Below are positions 51,961-62,171 of a stretch of 64,000 bases of DNA, in pieces (the stretch's first letter is position 1; each line of letters starts with the position of its first letter). The notes beneath the pieces are model-generated. The model was not told the origin of the DNA. It saw only the letters and a program-made list of their open reading frames with translations, and did no database searches. The DNA lies in NCBI RefSeq assembly GCF_018614525.1, contig NZ_JAGGOL010000072.1:601-64600 (forward strand), given 5' to 3'. The translations under genes were made by a program, and so were the position numbers. Source of the DNA: Streptomyces sp. ISL-11. Its GTDB lineage: Bacteria; Actinomycetota; Actinomycetes; Streptomycetales; Streptomycetaceae.

Positions 51961-53574
51961 TCAGGACCCCGCCGTGGCCCCCTCGCGCAGTTCCACCTTG
52001 CGCACCTTGCCGCTGACCGTCATGGGGAACGACTCCAGGACCCGCAGCCGACGTGGGATCTTGTAGTGCGCGAGCCGCCCGCGGCAGTAGCGGTCGAGCT
52101 CGTCGAGGGTGAGGGTGCCGGCAGGGTCGCGCAGGATGACGCAGGCCATGATCTCCTCGCCGTAGCGCTCGTCGGGTACGCCGATGACCTGCACGTCGGA
52201 GATCTTGGGGTGGCCGTAGAGGAACTCCTCGATCTCCCGGGGATAAATGTTCTCCCCGCCCCTGATGATCATGTCCTTGATGCGGCCGACGATCCGTACG
52301 TAACCGTCCTCGTCCATCACCGCGAGGTCACCGGTGTGCATCCAGCGGTCGGCGTCCACGGCCTCGGCGGTGCGCTCGGGATCGTCCCAGTAGCCGAGCA
52401 TGACCGAGTAGCCGCGGGTGCACAGCTCGCCCGGCTCGCCGCACGGGACCGTCGCTCCGGTGTCCGGGTCGACGACCTTCACCTCGATGTGCGGCAGGAC
52501 CCGGCCGACGGTGCCGGTGCGGCGCGCCAGGTCGTCGTCGCGCCGAGTCTGGGTGGACACCGGTGAGGTCTCCGTCATGCCGTAACAGATCGAGACCTCG
52601 GTCATGTGCATCTCGGTGACGATCCGCTTCATCACCTCCTCCGGGCACGGCGAACCGGCCATGACGCCGGTGCGCAGGGAGGAGAGGTCGTAGGTGGCGA
52701 AGTCGGGGAGGCCGAGCTCGGCGATGAACATGGTGGGCACGCCGTAGAGCGAGGTGCATCGCTCGCGTTCGACCGCGTGCAGGGTGGCGACGGGGTCGAA
52801 GGCGGGGGCCGGGATGACGGCGCAGGCGCCGTGGGAGGTGATGGCGAGGTTGCCCATGACCATGCCGAAGCAGTGGTAGAAGGGCACGGGCAGGGCGACG
52901 CGGTCGGCCTCGGTGTAGCCGAGGAGTTCCCCCACGAAATAGCCGTTGTTGAGGATGTTGTGGTGGGAGAGGGTGGCGCCCTTGGCGAAGCCGGTGGTGC
53001 CCGAGGTGTACTGGATGTTGACGGGGTCGTAACAGTCGATCCGCGCCTCGCGTTCGGCGAGCCGCTCGGGTGCCACGCCGGCGCCGAGGCCGATGAGCTC
53101 GTCCCAGCCGGCGTCCCCGATGTGGACGACGTCGCGCAGCCCGGGGCAGTCGGCGCGGACCTCCTCGGCCATGCTCCGGTAGTCGCTGGTCCGGTGCTCG
53201 GTGGAGGCGATGAGCACGCTGACGCCGGCCTGCCGCAGGACGTACCCGAGCTCGTGGACGCGGTAGGCGGGGTTGATGTTGACCAGGATGGCGCCGACGC
53301 GGGCGGTGGCGTACTGGACCATCACCCACTCGGGGCAGTTGACGGCCCAGATGCCGACCCGGTCACCCTTCTCCACTCCCTTGGCGAGCAGCCCGAGCGC
53401 GACCTCCTCGACCGCCCGGCCGAACTCCGCGTAGGTCCAGCGGCGGCCACTGGGCACGTCGACCAGGGCGTCGCGGTCACCGAAACGCTCCACGGTGAAG
53501 GCCAGATCGGCCCCGATGGTGTCGTCGATCAGCGGGACGGAGGTGCCGCCCGCGGCGTACGAGGGTGTGCTCAC
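51961..53574 (-). CDS. Acyl-CoA synthetase (AMP-binding)
   Basis: A 537-aa adenylate-forming enzyme. The P-loop is [17 protein letters not shown]5 is [12 protein letters not shown]7 is [20 protein letters not shown]8 is [18 protein letters not shown] and the catalytic Lys lies in TVSGKVRK. It is close to medium/long-chain fatty-acyl-CoA ligases. The ATG overlaps the stop of the second synthetase gene by four bases, so the two are co-translated. Confidence 0.9.
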   Translation of the reverse strand: MSTPSYAAGGTSVPLIDDTIGADLAFTVERFGDRDALVDVPSGRRWTYAEFGRAVEEVALGLLAKGVEKGDRVGIWAVNCPEWVMVQYATARVGAILVNINPAYRVHELGYVLRQAGVSVLIASTEHRTSDYRSMAEEVRADCPGLRDVVHIGDAGWDELIGLGAGVAPERLAEREARIDCYDPVNIQYTSGTTGFAKGATLSHHNILNNGYFVGELLGYTEADRVALPVPFYHCFGMVMGNLAITSHGACAVIPAPAFDPVATLHAVERERCTSLYGVPTMFIAELGLPDFATYDLSSLRTGVMAGSPCPEEVMKRIVTEMHMTEVSICYGMTETSPVSTQTRRDDDLARRTGTVGRVLPHIEVKVVDPDTGATVPCGEPGELCTRGYSVMLGYWDDPERTAEAVDADRWMHTGDLAVMDEDGYVRIVGRIKDMIIRGGENIYPREIEEFLYGHPKISDVQVIGVPDERYGEEIMACVILRDPAGTLTLDELDRYCRGRLAHYKIPRRLRVLESFPMTVSGKVRKVELREGATAGS

Positions 53575-55283
53575 CGGTGGTCTTCCTCTCGGTACTCGGT
53601 GCCGCCGCCCCGCACGGTGTGCTCGCGCAGTTCGACGCGGCGGATCTTGCCGGAGACGGTCTTGGGCAGCTCGGCGAACTCCAGGCGGCGGACGCGCTTG
53701 TAGGGGGCGAGCGTGGCGCGCGAGTGGGCGAAGAGGGCCTTCGCGGTGGCGGGGCCGGGCTCGAAGCCCTCGGCGAGGACGACGTACGCCTTGGGCACGG
53801 CCAGTCGCAGCGGGTCGGGGGCGGGGACGACGGCGGCCTCGGCGACGGCCTCGTGTTCGAGGAGGGCGCTCTCCAGCTCGAAGGGGGAGATCTTGTAGTC
53901 GCTGGCCTTGAAGACGTCGTCGGCGCGGCCGATGTAGGTGATGTAGCCGTCCGCGTCGCGGGAACCGATGTCGCCGGTGCGGTAGTAGCCGCCGGCCATG
54001 GCCTCGGCGGTGCGCTCGGGGTCGCCGGCGTAGCCGGTCATCAGGCCCACGGGCCGGACGGAGAGGTCGAGGGCGATCTCGCCCTCGTCGGCGGGCCCGC
54101 CGGTGACGGGGTCGAGGAGGACGACGCGGTAGCCGGGGCTCGGGCGGCCCATGGAGCCGGTCTTGAGCGGCTGGCCGGGCGGGTTGGCGATCTGCACGGA
54201 GGTCTCGGTCTGGCCGAAGCCGTCACGGATGGTCACGCCCCAGGCCCGTCGTACGGTCTCGATCACCTCGGGGTTGAGGGGCTCGCCCGCGGCGACGGCC
54301 TCGCGGGGCGGAGTGCGCAGCGCGCCGAGGTCGGCCTGGATGAGCATGCGCCACACGGTCGGCGGCGCGCAGAAGCTCGTCACCCCCGCCCGGTCCATCT
54401 CCGCCATCAGGCGGGCGGCGTCGAAGCGGGTGTAGTTGTGCACGAAGACGGTGGCTTCGGCGTTCCAGGGGGCGAAGAGGCTGGACCAGGCGTGCTTGGC
54501 CCAGCCGGGCGAGGAGATGTTGAGGTGGACGTCGCCGGGGCGGAGCCCGATCCAGTACATGGTGGTCAAGTGGCCGATGGGGTAAGAGGTATGGGTGTGC
54601 TCGACGAGCTTGGGCTGTGCGGTGGTGCCCGAGGTGAAGTAGAGCAGGAGGGTGTCGTCGGCGCCGGTGGGCCCGTCGGGGGTGAAGTGCTCGTCGGCGT
54701 GCGCGGAGTCCTCGTAGGAGAGCCAGGGCGCGCCGGGCCGGTCCGGCGTGCCGCCGACCGCGATGCGGGTGTAGTCGCCGGGTACGTGCGCGAACTTGTC
54801 CGCGTCCTCGGCCCGTACGATCACGTGTGCGACCCGGCCGCGTTCGATGCGGTCGGTGAGGTCGGCGGGGCCCAGCAGCGGGGTGGCGGGGATGACGACG
54901 GCGCGCAGCTTCATCGCGGCCAGCGCGGTCTCCCACAGTTCGGCCTGGTTGCCGAGCATGACGACGACGCGGTCGCCGGCCCGTACGCCCCGCGACCGCA
55001 GCCAGTTGGCGACCTGGTCGGAGCGGCGGCGCAGCGCGGCGAAGGACAGTTTCGTCTCGCCGCCGTCCGGCTCGACGATCCACAGGGCGGTGCGGTCATT
55101 GCCCTCGGCGATGGCGTCGAACCAGTCGAGCGCCCAGTTGAACTCCCGTGGCCGGGGCCAGTCGAAGCCCTCGTAGGCCGCCGGGTAGTCGTCGCGGTGC
55201 GCGAGCAGGAAATCCCGCGCCGCCCGGAAGCGCGCCGTCCCGCCGCCCGTCCCGTCCGTGTCCGTCAGGCTCATAGACGTCAC
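53571..55283 (-). CDS. AMP-dependent acyl-CoA synthetase (ACS/MACS-like)
   Basis: A 570-aa adenylate-forming enzyme of the acetyl/medium-chain acyl-CoA synthetase branch: an N-terminal [20 protein letters not shown], the P-loop [70 protein letters not shown] and the Lys motif KTVSGKIRR. It begins an operon with the second synthetase and is divergent from a LuxR-type regulator. Substrate unknown; benzoate-like or medium-chain acids are typical of the branch. Confidence 0.9.
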   Translation of the reverse strand: MTSMSLTDTDGTGGGTARFRAARDFLLAHRDDYPAAYEGFDWPRPREFNWALDWFDAIAEGNDRTALWIVEPDGGETKLSFAALRRRSDQVANWLRSRGVRAGDRVVVMLGNQAELWETALAAMKLRAVVIPATPLLGPADLTDRIERGRVAHVIVRAEDADKFAHVPGDYTRIAVGGTPDRPGAPWLSYEDSAHADEHFTPDGPTGADDTLLLYFTSGTTAQPKLVEHTHTSYPIGHLTTMYWIGLRPGDVHLNISSPGWAKHAWSSLFAPWNAEATVFVHNYTRFDAARLMAEMDRAGVTSFCAPPTVWRMLIQADLGALRTPPREAVAAGEPLNPEVIETVRRAWGVTIRDGFGQTETSVQIANPPGQPLKTGSMGRPSPGYRVVLLDPVTGGPADEGEIALDLSVRPVGLMTGYAGDPERTAEAMAGGYYRTGDIGSRDADGYITYIGRADDVFKASDYKISPFELESALLEHEAVAEAAVVPAPDPLRLAVPKAYVVLAEGFEPGPATAKALFAHSRATLAPYKRVRRLEFAELPKTVSGKIRRVELREHTVRGGGTEYREEDHR

Positions 55284-55433
55284 TTGTCCTCCAGAGTGCG
55301 GGGCGCGTCGCCGGCCCGCTGGTTAGCATCGTGCGACGGTGATCCGAGTCTCACCACCCCCGGACGGGGGTGGCCGCATTTCATTGGATACGGAGATTCC
55401 GGCTTCGCGTCCAGGACCGGGGAGGCAGCAGCT

Positions 55434-56270
55434 ATGGGAGTTCCGGACGGTGCGGCGGAGGTGCGTGCGGCCCTGTCGCGGATGCGCAGGGGCGCCGGGC
55501 TGCCGGTCGCCTTCGGCGGACTGCTCTCGGGGGCCCGGCAGTTCCGCATATCGGACACGACCGGGACGACGACGCAGGCGCTGCGGGACCTGGCGATCCG
55601 CACGGGCAGCGGCCTGGGCGGCAAGGCCGCGGCCCTGACCCGGCCGCTGTCCGTCACCGACTACCGGTCCTCGCACGTCATCACCCACGAGTACGATGCG
55701 GCGGTGGCGGCCGAGGGACTCTGCTCGGTGCTGGCGGTGCCCGTGGTCGTACGGGGCCGGGTGCGCGGCGTCCTCTACGGGGCGCTGCGGCGGCCGCTCG
55801 CGCTCGGCGACCGCCCGATGACCGCCGCGGTCGACGCGGCGCGCGAGCTGGAACAGGCGCTGGCGGTGCAGGACGAGGCGCGGCGGCTGCTGTCCGTGGC
55901 CCACCGGCCGACGACGGCGGACCCCGCGATGTGGGAGGAGGTCCGCGAGGCCCACGGCGAACTCCGCGCCCTGGCCCACCGCGTCACGGATCCGCTCCTG
56001 CGCCGGGACCTGCTGGCCGCGTGCGAGCGCCTGGCGGCGGCCGGGGCGGGCCCCGGACCGGCGGCGGGTCCGCGCGTCGAGCTCTCGCCGCGCGAGGTCG
56101 ACGTCCTCGCGTGCGTGGCATCGGGTGCCACGAACGCGGCGGCCGCGGAACGTCTGGGCCTGCGCCCGGAGACGGTCAAGAGCTACCTGCGCTCGGGCAT
56201 GCGGAAGCTGGGGGCGCATACGCGGATGGAGGCGGTGGTGGCGGCGCGGAGGGTGGGGGTGTTGCCGTGA
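55434..56270 (+). CDS. GAF/LuxR-type helix-turn-helix regulator
   Basis: A 278-aa regulator. The first 150 residues resemble a GAF sensor domain (GLCSVLAVPVVVRGRVRGVL), followed by a helical linker and a C-terminal LuxR HTH (LSPREVDVLACVASGATNAA, LGLRPETVKSYLRSGMRKLG). GGGGAGG precedes ATG 55434. Divergence from the acyl-CoA synthetase operon across 150 bases suggests that it controls it in response to a small ligand. Confidence 0.85.
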   Translation: MGVPDGAAEVRAALSRMRRGAGLPVAFGGLLSGARQFRISDTTGTTTQALRDLAIRTGSGLGGKAAALTRPLSVTDYRSSHVITHEYDAAVAAEGLCSVLAVPVVVRGRVRGVLYGALRRPLALGDRPMTAAVDAARELEQALAVQDEARRLLSVAHRPTTADPAMWEEVREAHGELRALAHRVTDPLLRRDLLAACERLAAAGAGPGPAAGPRVELSPREVDVLACVASGATNAAAAERLGLRPETVKSYLRSGMRKLGAHTRMEAVVAARRVGVLP

Positions 56271-56300
56271 CGGTTGGCGCTGTGCCTTGGGGGTTCGGGG

Positions 56301-56380
56301 CGGGCTTGATTTCCCACGCGTCCGGACGACAACCAGCCCGTCCGGGGGCACCTCCCAGCGTTAGCTGGGGGAGATTGAGG
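56301..56380. repeat. Third copy of the hairpin repeat, with a 29-bp nested insertion
   Basis: The element starts CGGGCTTGATTT and has the AGCCCGTCC arm at 56335-56343. The arm is then interrupted by 29 bases (56344-56372) that themselves form a hairpin, CTCCCAGC with GCTGGGGGAG, before GATTGAGG resumes. The block 56271-56581 otherwise has no gene. Confidence 0.7.
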
Positions 56381-56581
56381 CCGACGGGGGTCCGGGGGCC
56401 TGCCCCCGGTTGGGGAAGGGGCGGGCAGGGGAAAAGCCCTCCCCGCCCACACCCGTCAAGGAACCGTCAAAGCCATGGCACCCAGGGTCAATGGCCTGTC
56501 AATGAAGCGGTCGACGCGCCGCCGGACGGGCATAGCGTGAGCGGACCACACCGCACCCGACCCCTTCCTCCGAGGACCGCC

Positions 56582-56986
56582 ATGGACCTGAGCCGAACCC
56601 CCGCCGAGGCAGCCGCCGTCGCCGTCGACAGCCCGCAGGCCGACGACGGAGAGCCCTCCGAACCATCCCATCCCGCCGGCCCGGCCTCCGCGCCGCCGCT
56701 GTACGTACCCGTACGGCCCTGCGCCGGCGGCTACGCCCTGCGGGTCTTCCGTTCCCCTCTCGGCACCCGCACCGCCGTCGCCTTCACCACCCAGCGGCGG
56801 CTTTCGGACGTTCTGGGCCCCGGTCAGCGGTCCGTCCGGCTGGCCCTTCCGGCCGTCCGTGCCCTGGCCGCGCCCCTCGGCGTCGAGCTCGTCTCCGTCG
56901 ACCCCCGGCTCACGGCCCCGCCGGTGAAGCCGCTCCCGGCCGGTGAGGACACCGGCCCGCGACCGCTGCGGACGCTTCCCGGGTAA
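56582..56986 (+). CDS. SAV_915 family protein
   Basis: A 134-aa protein. After a low-complexity N-terminus, YVPVRPCAGGYALRVFRSPL and GTRTAVAFTTQRRLSDVLGP match the SAV_915 family of Streptomyces, together with LALPAVRALAAPLGVELVSV. It resembles SseB-like domains. Function unknown. It is 94 bases ahead of the decarboxylase gene on the same strand, and this pairing suggests a common transcript. Confidence 0.65.
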   Translation: MDLSRTPAEAAAVAVDSPQADDGEPSEPSHPAGPASAPPLYVPVRPCAGGYALRVFRSPLGTRTAVAFTTQRRLSDVLGPGQRSVRLALPAVRALAAPLGVELVSVDPRLTAPPVKPLPAGEDTGPRPLRTLPG

Positions 56987-57080
56987 CCCCGGCGGGCGCA
57001 CCGGTCCGTACCGCGCCTCACCACCGGGCCCGGTGCGCCCCGCCCGTACGTCCTCCCCCACCTGCCCCGTAGGAGACCCC

Positions 57081-58427
57081 GTGTCCCTCCCCCTCGCTCC
57101 CGCGTCCCTGCCACCCCTGCCCCACGAGCCCGCGCGCGCCCCCGTCTGGCCGTCCTCCGCCCAGGCGCTGCCCACCGGTGACCTGACCGTCGGCGGGGTG
57201 TCGCTCGCCGAGCTCGCCGACCGCTTCGGCACGCCCTCGTACGTCATCGACGAGGAGGAGGTACGGGCCAGGGCCCGCGCCTGGCGCTCGGCCCTGCCGC
57301 ACGCCGACATCGCCTACGCCGGCAAGGCGTTCCTCTCCCGCGCGATGGTGCGCTGGATCGGCGAGGAGGGCCTGTCCCTGGACGTCTGCTCCGCCGGCGA
57401 GCTGGAGCTCGCCGCGCTGAGCGGCTTCCCCGCCGAACGCGTCGTGCTGCACGGCAACGCCAAGAGCCCCGGCGACCTGCGGGCCGCCCTGCGCCTGGGC
57501 GTGGGCCGTATCGTCATCGACAGCACGGGAGAGATCGCCCGGCTGGCCGCGCTCGTACCGCCGGGCTTCCGCCGGCGGGTGCTGGTGCGGGTCGTGCCGG
57601 GTGTGACGGCGGGCGCGCACCGCGCGGTGCGGACGGGGGTGGAGGGCCAGAAGTTCGGCCTGCCGATCGCCGGTGGGGAGGCCGAGGAGGCGGTGGCGCG
57701 GATCCTGGACCAGCCGCGGCTCGAACTCGTCGGCCTGCACTGCCACCTCGGCTCGCAGATCGCCGACCTCGGCCCGTACGTGGAGGCGGTACGCCGGCTC
57801 GTACCACTGCTGGCCCGGCTCCGCGACCGGCACGGCGTGACGTTTCCCGAGCTCGATCTCGGCGGCGGCTTCGCCATCGCCTACCGCGACGGCGACCCGG
57901 CCCTGTCGCCGCGCGCGTACGCCGACCGGGTGGGCGGCGAACTGGCCCTGCTGTGCGCGCGGTTCGACCTGCCCGTGCCGCGGCTGACCGTGGAGCCGGG
58001 GCGCTGGATAGCCGGCCCGGCCGGTGTCGCGCTGTACCGGGTCCTGGCGGTCAAACGCAGCGGTGAACACACGTTCGTCGCCGTGGACGGCGGCATGAGC
58101 GACAATCCGCGCCCGGCGCTGTACGGCGTCCGCTACACCGTCCGCCTCGTGGGCCGCGCCGGCACCGAACCGCCGCGCGCGATGACCGTGGTGGGACGGC
58201 ACTGCGAGGCCGGGGACGTCCTCGCCGAGGACGTCCCGCTGCCGGGCGACGTCCGTCCCGGGGACGTGCTGGCGGTCCCGGCGTCCGGCGCGTACCACCT
58301 GTCGATGTCCTCGGCCTACAACCTCGTCGGCCGGCCGCCCGTCGTCGCCGTGTCGGAGGGCCGCGCCCGGCTGCTCGTACGCCGCGAGACGCTGGAGGAC
58401 CTGCGCCGGCGCGACGTCGGGGAGTGA
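57081..58427 (+). CDS. Diaminopimelate decarboxylase-like PLP enzyme
   Basis: A 448-aa fold-III PLP enzyme. The cofactor Lys is in DIAYAGKAFLS, the phosphate loop region includes HCHLGSQIADLGPYVEAV and ELDLGGGFAIAYRDGD, and the C-terminal domain has GRHCEAGDVLAEDVPLPGDV and SGAYHLSMSSAYNLVGRPP. Together these fit meso-DAP decarboxylase (LysA). Streptomyces usually carry a main lysA elsewhere, so this may be a paralogue serving a secondary pathway or lysine supply. GTG start with AGGAGA upstream. Confidence 0.85.
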   Translation: MSLPLAPASLPPLPHEPARAPVWPSSAQALPTGDLTVGGVSLAELADRFGTPSYVIDEEEVRARARAWRSALPHADIAYAGKAFLSRAMVRWIGEEGLSLDVCSAGELELAALSGFPAERVVLHGNAKSPGDLRAALRLGVGRIVIDSTGEIARLAALVPPGFRRRVLVRVVPGVTAGAHRAVRTGVEGQKFGLPIAGGEAEEAVARILDQPRLELVGLHCHLGSQIADLGPYVEAVRRLVPLLARLRDRHGVTFPELDLGGGFAIAYRDGDPALSPRAYADRVGGELALLCARFDLPVPRLTVEPGRWIAGPAGVALYRVLAVKRSGEHTFVAVDGGMSDNPRPALYGVRYTVRLVGRAGTEPPRAMTVVGRHCEAGDVLAEDVPLPGDVRPGDVLAVPASGAYHLSMSSAYNLVGRPPVVAVSEGRARLLVRRETLEDLRRRDVGE

Positions 58428-58430
58428 CCG

Positions 58431-59546
58431 TCAGGCCGCGGCGGCGGGCACGACGCGCACGTCGTGGGCGGTGTCCTGCGCCGCCATGGCCAGCAGCCGG
58501 GCCGCCTCGTCCTCCAGTGCGGCCCGGTCCGCCGCGCGGATCCGCTCGAACGGTTCGACGGTCAGCGTCGTGGTGCCCGGCGCGCGGTCGAGGCGCCAGA
58601 CGCCGCGGATGAAGCCGTCGAGGACGACGGTGGGCGCGGCGCGGTTGACGCGCCGGACGCGGCGCCAGGACGCGGGGTCGACGACGCGGGCGCGGTCGGC
58701 GTAGGAGAGCGCGATGTTGTCGAACTCGGGCAGGAAGCGCACGGGAGCGTCCGTGTCCGGGTCGGGCAGCGGGGCGTCGGGCAGGTCGAACAGCTCGGTG
58801 CCGTTCTCGTCGCGGAAGGTCCGCAGGCCGGGGCGGATGCCGTCGACGACCGTGCGCAGCCCGGTCAGGCCGCACCACTTCTGCATGTCCTTCACGGACG
58901 CGGGGCCGAAGGCCGCGAGGTAGCGCCGCAGGACGGCGCCGGCGTCCGGGCGGGGGTCGGGCTCCTGGCCCAGCCAGGCCGCCGTGGTGGTGTGCGCGGC
59001 CGGTCCGCCGCGCCCCCACAGGCCGCGCGGCGGCACCTGGACGAGCGGGAGCAGCGCCCGTGCGGCCATGGCCAGGTCCTGCGGGGCACTGCCGGGCCAC
59101 TCGCGGGCGAGTGCCTGTCCGAGCTCGTGGAAGGTGTACGGGCGCTCGGCGACGAGGTCGCGGGCGAGCGCGGCCACCCGGGAGAGGTCCACTCCGGTGA
59201 GGCGCTTGCCCTGGTTGCCCCGGAAGGAGCGCTCCTGCACGGGCTGGCACAGGGCGCGCAGGGTGAGGCAGTCGCGGGCGCCGACGAGGTGCAGGGTGGA
59301 GCGCATCACGGCGATGCGGACGGCGGCGCGGGAGGCCAGGAGGCCGGACAGCTCCTCGGGGTCGAAGCCGTCGAGGCGGGCGGCGAGTGCGTAGTAGGGG
59401 TCCATCGGCGACTGGGCCTGGAGCCCGACCAGGTGCTCGACGGCGTCGAGGGCGGGCAGCGCGGCACGGCGGAGCAGCAGCTGGCGCTCCAGGAGGGCGC
59501 GATTGAGGGCACGTACGGTCAGAACAGGAGCCCCGGTCGGTGTCAT
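58431..59546 (-). CDS. AlkZ-family winged-helix DNA glycosylase-like protein
   Basis: A 371-aa protein of the HTH_42 family. It shows the QxQ motif VGLQAQSPMDPYYAL near residue 40 and the conserved RSTLHLVGARDCLTLR, YLAAFGPASVKDMQKWCGL and FLPEFDNIALSY. S. sahachiroi AlkZ excises azinomycin crosslinks, and relatives act on alkylated DNA or are resistance factors, though most members are untested. It is convergent with the decarboxylase gene, three bases apart. Confidence 0.82.
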   Translation of the reverse strand: MTPTGAPVLTVRALNRALLERQLLLRRAALPALDAVEHLVGLQAQSPMDPYYALAARLDGFDPEELSGLLASRAAVRIAVMRSTLHLVGARDCLTLRALCQPVQERSFRGNQGKRLTGVDLSRVAALARDLVAERPYTFHELGQALAREWPGSAPQDLAMAARALLPLVQVPPRGLWGRGGPAAHTTTAAWLGQEPDPRPDAGAVLRRYLAAFGPASVKDMQKWCGLTGLRTVVDGIRPGLRTFRDENGTELFDLPDAPLPDPDTDAPVRFLPEFDNIALSYADRARVVDPASWRRVRRVNRAAPTVVLDGFIRGVWRLDRAPGTTTLTVEPFERIRAADRAALEDEAARLLAMAAQDTAHDVRVVPAAAA

Positions 59547-59719
59547 GCGTTCACGTTAGGAGAGATCGAGGACAGATTCTGTCCGCCTCCGGGCCGAGTT
59601 CTTGTTCAGATGCCGTAAATCGATCCGTATATCCTGGTCCGCGGTCCCGCTTTCACGGCCCTGTTCCAGGATCCCGTTCCGCGTGCCGGCCGCCCACGAC
59701 GAGCGAGAGGGAGTGCCCC

Positions 59720-60859
59720 ATGCCCGAGAACCCTCCGCGCCGTCGGCGTTCCACGCCGAAGAAGCACTCCCGGCTGTGGCCGGCGGTCCCCGACGGCGAC
59801 GCCTCCGGGACGCCCGCCGCCGGCCCCGCCAACGGCGACGGGAGCGTCGTCCACGCCGCCGTCTACCGCGACGGCCACCGCGTGAGCACCCCCGTCTCGC
59901 TGGCCGACACCTACCGCCAGCTGCGCGCGCAGCCCGACGGCATGGCCTGGATCGGCCTGCACCGGCCCACCGAGCGCGAACTCCTCTCGCTCGCCGAGGA
60001 GTTCGACCTCCATCCGCTCGCCGTCGAGGACGCCCTCGAAGCCCACCAGCGCCCCAAGCTGGAGCGCTACGGCGACATCCTCTTCGTCGTCCTGCGCGCC
60101 GCCCGCTACCTCGACGCCCCCGAGGAGGTCGACTTCGGCGAGCTCCACCTCTTCGTCGGCCCCGACTTCCTCATCACCGTCCGGCACGGGGCGGCCCCCG
60201 ACCTCTCCGCCGTCCGCGCCCGCATGGAGGCCACCCCCGAGCTGCTGGCCCTGGGCCCCGAGGCGGTGCTCTACGCCATCCTCGACGCCGTGGTCGACGG
60301 CTACGCACCGGTCGTCGCGGGCGTCCAGAACGACATCGACGAGATCGAGACCGAGGTCTTCGGCGGCGACCCGGCGGTCTCCCGCCGCATCTACGAACTC
60401 GCCCGCGAAATGGTCGAATTCCAGCGCGCCACCCGCCCCCTGGTCGGCATGCTGCACGGCCTCATGGCAGGCTTCGCCAAATACGGCACCGACGACGAAC
60501 TCCAGCGCTATCTGCGCGACGTCGCCGACCACGTCACCCACACCAGCGAACGCGTCGACGGCTTCCGCTCGGCCCTCGCCGACATCCTCGCGGTCAACGC
60601 CACCCTGGTCACCCAGCAGCAGAACGCGGAAATGCGCGCCCTGGCGGAGGCGGGCTTCGCACAGAACGAGGAGATCAAGAAGATCTCGTCGTGGGCGGCC
60701 ATTTTGTTCGCGCCGACGCTGGTGGGGACGATCTACGGCATGAACTTCGATGCCATGCCCGAGCTGCACTGGGCCTTTGGCTACCCCTTCGCGATCCTGC
60801 TGATGGCAGTGGTCTGCGTCAGCCTCTACGTCATCTTCAAGAAGCGCGACTGGCTGTAG
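59720..60859 (+). CDS. corA: CorA-type magnesium/cobalt transporter
   Basis: A 379-aa channel protein. A basic N-terminal extension precedes the cytoplasmic funnel (DLHPLAVEDALEAHQRPKLE, VQNDIDEIETEVFGGDPAVS), and two C-terminal transmembrane helices flank the selectivity motif YGMNF in LFAPTLVGTIYGMNFDAMPE. Ends KKRDWL, as usual. GAGGGAG lies upstream of ATG 59720. It imports Mg2+ in pentameric form. No riboswitch-like leader was recognised. Confidence 0.92.
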   Translation: MPENPPRRRRSTPKKHSRLWPAVPDGDASGTPAAGPANGDGSVVHAAVYRDGHRVSTPVSLADTYRQLRAQPDGMAWIGLHRPTERELLSLAEEFDLHPLAVEDALEAHQRPKLERYGDILFVVLRAARYLDAPEEVDFGELHLFVGPDFLITVRHGAAPDLSAVRARMEATPELLALGPEAVLYAILDAVVDGYAPVVAGVQNDIDEIETEVFGGDPAVSRRIYELAREMVEFQRATRPLVGMLHGLMAGFAKYGTDDELQRYLRDVADHVTHTSERVDGFRSALADILAVNATLVTQQQNAEMRALAEAGFAQNEEIKKISSWAAILFAPTLVGTIYGMNFDAMPELHWAFGYPFAILLMAVVCVSLYVIFKKRDWL

Positions 60860-61327
60860 GCGGCACATCGACGTCATTGATCAACTTAGCTCTTGCGAAC
60901 GCATGGAGGCGGCCAGCAAGGCCCCTGGGGAGAATCTGGGGAGAATGCGCAGCCCGCCCCCGCGAGGCGCTCCCCTGCACCTTGAGGATGCCCCTGCCGC
61001 GCCGTCGACCGCCTCCAGCAACACGCGGCTGCGGGGGGTGACGAAATCGGGTGGCACGGCATCTGCTGCGCCAGATCATCCACCGCGCAGGCCCCGGTCG
61101 TAGCCGAGCGGACCCCGGGCGCTCGCCGGAGGCCCGGCCGACGCCGGGTCGGCGAAAGGCCTGGCGTGCGGGACCGACGGAACCGGGTAACGTCTTTGTC
61201 ATGTTCTTCCAGACGCCGATTTACGAGTGAGAGCGTGACGGGCCCCTGCTGATGTCCTTCGACGTCGCCGCGCCCGTCCCCCACCGATGAATCCGTAGAT
61301 CACTTCACATCATCACCGGGAGAACCC
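60860..61327. other. Intergenic space without a supported gene
   Basis: The 468 bases between corA and the DUF6243 gene show no protein with family character. A small direct repeat (TGGGGAGAA, near 60930 and 60941) and a possible promoter (TAACGT, eight bases before an ATG at 61201) are the only marked features. Confidence 0.6.
61201..61290 (+). other. Thirty-codon frame with an in-frame UGA
   Basis: ATG 61201 encodes MFFQTPIYE and then TGA; the same frame continues ERDGPLLMSFDVAAPVPHR to a second TGA at 61288-61290. TAACGT lies eight bases upstream. It could be a nine-residue leader peptide, a decayed short gene or chance. Nothing supports stop readthrough. Confidence 0.25.
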
Positions 61328-61543
61328 GTGACCGACAGCAAGAACATCAACAACCCCGTGGGCCAGGGCGGCGGCCAGCGCAAGAAGCTGTCCCGCGCCG
61401 AACGACAGAACAACGGTCCGCACCGCAACCGCGACCGCCAGAGTGCCGCCGACCAGAAGGCCGAGCTGGTGCGCAAGATGCGCGAGAAGGCAGCCGCAGC
61501 TGAGGGCGCCGGGCAGGCGAGCGACGACACCGCAGAGAGCTGA
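61328..61543 (+). CDS. DUF6243 family protein
   Basis: A 71-aa basic protein beginning TDSKNINNPVGQGGGQRKKL and containing LSRAERQNNGPHRNRDRQSA, DQKAELVRKMREKAAAAE. This is the DUF6243 pattern, conserved in Streptomyces with unknown function. It is highly charged, helical at the C-terminus and probably cytoplasmic. GTG start with GGGAG upstream. A perfect terminator follows 33 bases after the stop. Confidence 0.8.
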   Translation: MTDSKNINNPVGQGGGQRKKLSRAERQNNGPHRNRDRQSAADQKAELVRKMREKAAAAEGAGQASDDTAES

Positions 61544-61575
61544 CGCACCGCCGCCGCAGGGCGGCACCGCACGGG

Positions 61576-61612
61576 GCAGGGCCCGGACCGCGACGCGCGG
61601 TCCGGGCCCTGC
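61576..61612 (+). terminator. Strong hairpin terminator after DUF6243
   Basis: GCAGGGCCCGGACCGCG (61576-61592) and CGCGGTCCGGGCCCTGC (61596-61612) form a perfect 17-bp stem with a three-base loop. Confidence 0.85.
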
Positions 61613-61658
61613 TGCCGTATCGGGGCTCTGCTGCCGTACCGGGCGCGGCCGGTCCCGC

Positions 61659-62000
61659 TCAGACCAGCAGCGTCACCACCAGCGCGTCCCCGTACCTAGC
61701 CCCGGCGACACCGCCGGGAAGAGCGTGCCGAGCGTCGCCACCCCGACGGCCAGCGAGGACTGCTGCGCGATCACCATCACCCCGCTGCCCACCCCGCCCG
61801 GTCCGCCGGAGCGCACGATCCGCAGCAGCACCGGGAGCTGGCAGCCCTGGCCAGCCCGGCCAGCAGCAGGCTGGAGGAGGTCCACGAACCCCAGGCCGGC
61901 CAGTCGCACCGGACCGCCAGCACCAGCAGCACGATGCCCGTCCCCTGAATCAGCGCACCGGCGGCCGTGACCCGGCCGCCGTACTGCTGCCGACCGACGG
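61659..62000 (-). pseudogene. MFS transporter C-terminal relic, multiply frameshifted
   Basis: Pieces of an EmrB/QacA-like transporter are scattered over the minus-strand frames: GGRVTAAGALIQGTGIVLLV, FVDLLQPAAGRAGQGCQLPV, GVGSGVMVIAQQSSLAVGVA with TLGTLFPAVSPGLG, and a final DALVVTLLV before TGA at 61659-61661. Each frame shift costs a few residues. The N-terminal ten or so helices are absent. The remainder to 62170 has no recognisable gene. Confidence 0.6.
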
Positions 62001-62171
62001 CACCGTGACCGTCTACACGCTCCAGGCCCCGGGCCAAGGCGGCTGGCTGACCGGCCCTTCCGGAGAATCACAAGTGAATCTGGACTCCGGTCCCGTACAG
62101 GCGAACGTCATACCGGGCATCCAGCCACCTCCCGAGGGCAACCTGACACCCCGAGCCCGTACCCGGCTGCC

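Noticed and set aside
53565-56270. A 901-codon open frame on the + strand running antisense to the acyl-CoA synthetase
   Set aside because: Only its last 278 codons encode a recognisable regulator; the rest mirrors the GC-rich synthetase gene and has no family character.
61201-61290. Selenoprotein with UGA read as selenocysteine
   Set aside because: No SECIS-like structure or selenocysteine machinery was seen, and the peptide matches no known selenoprotein.
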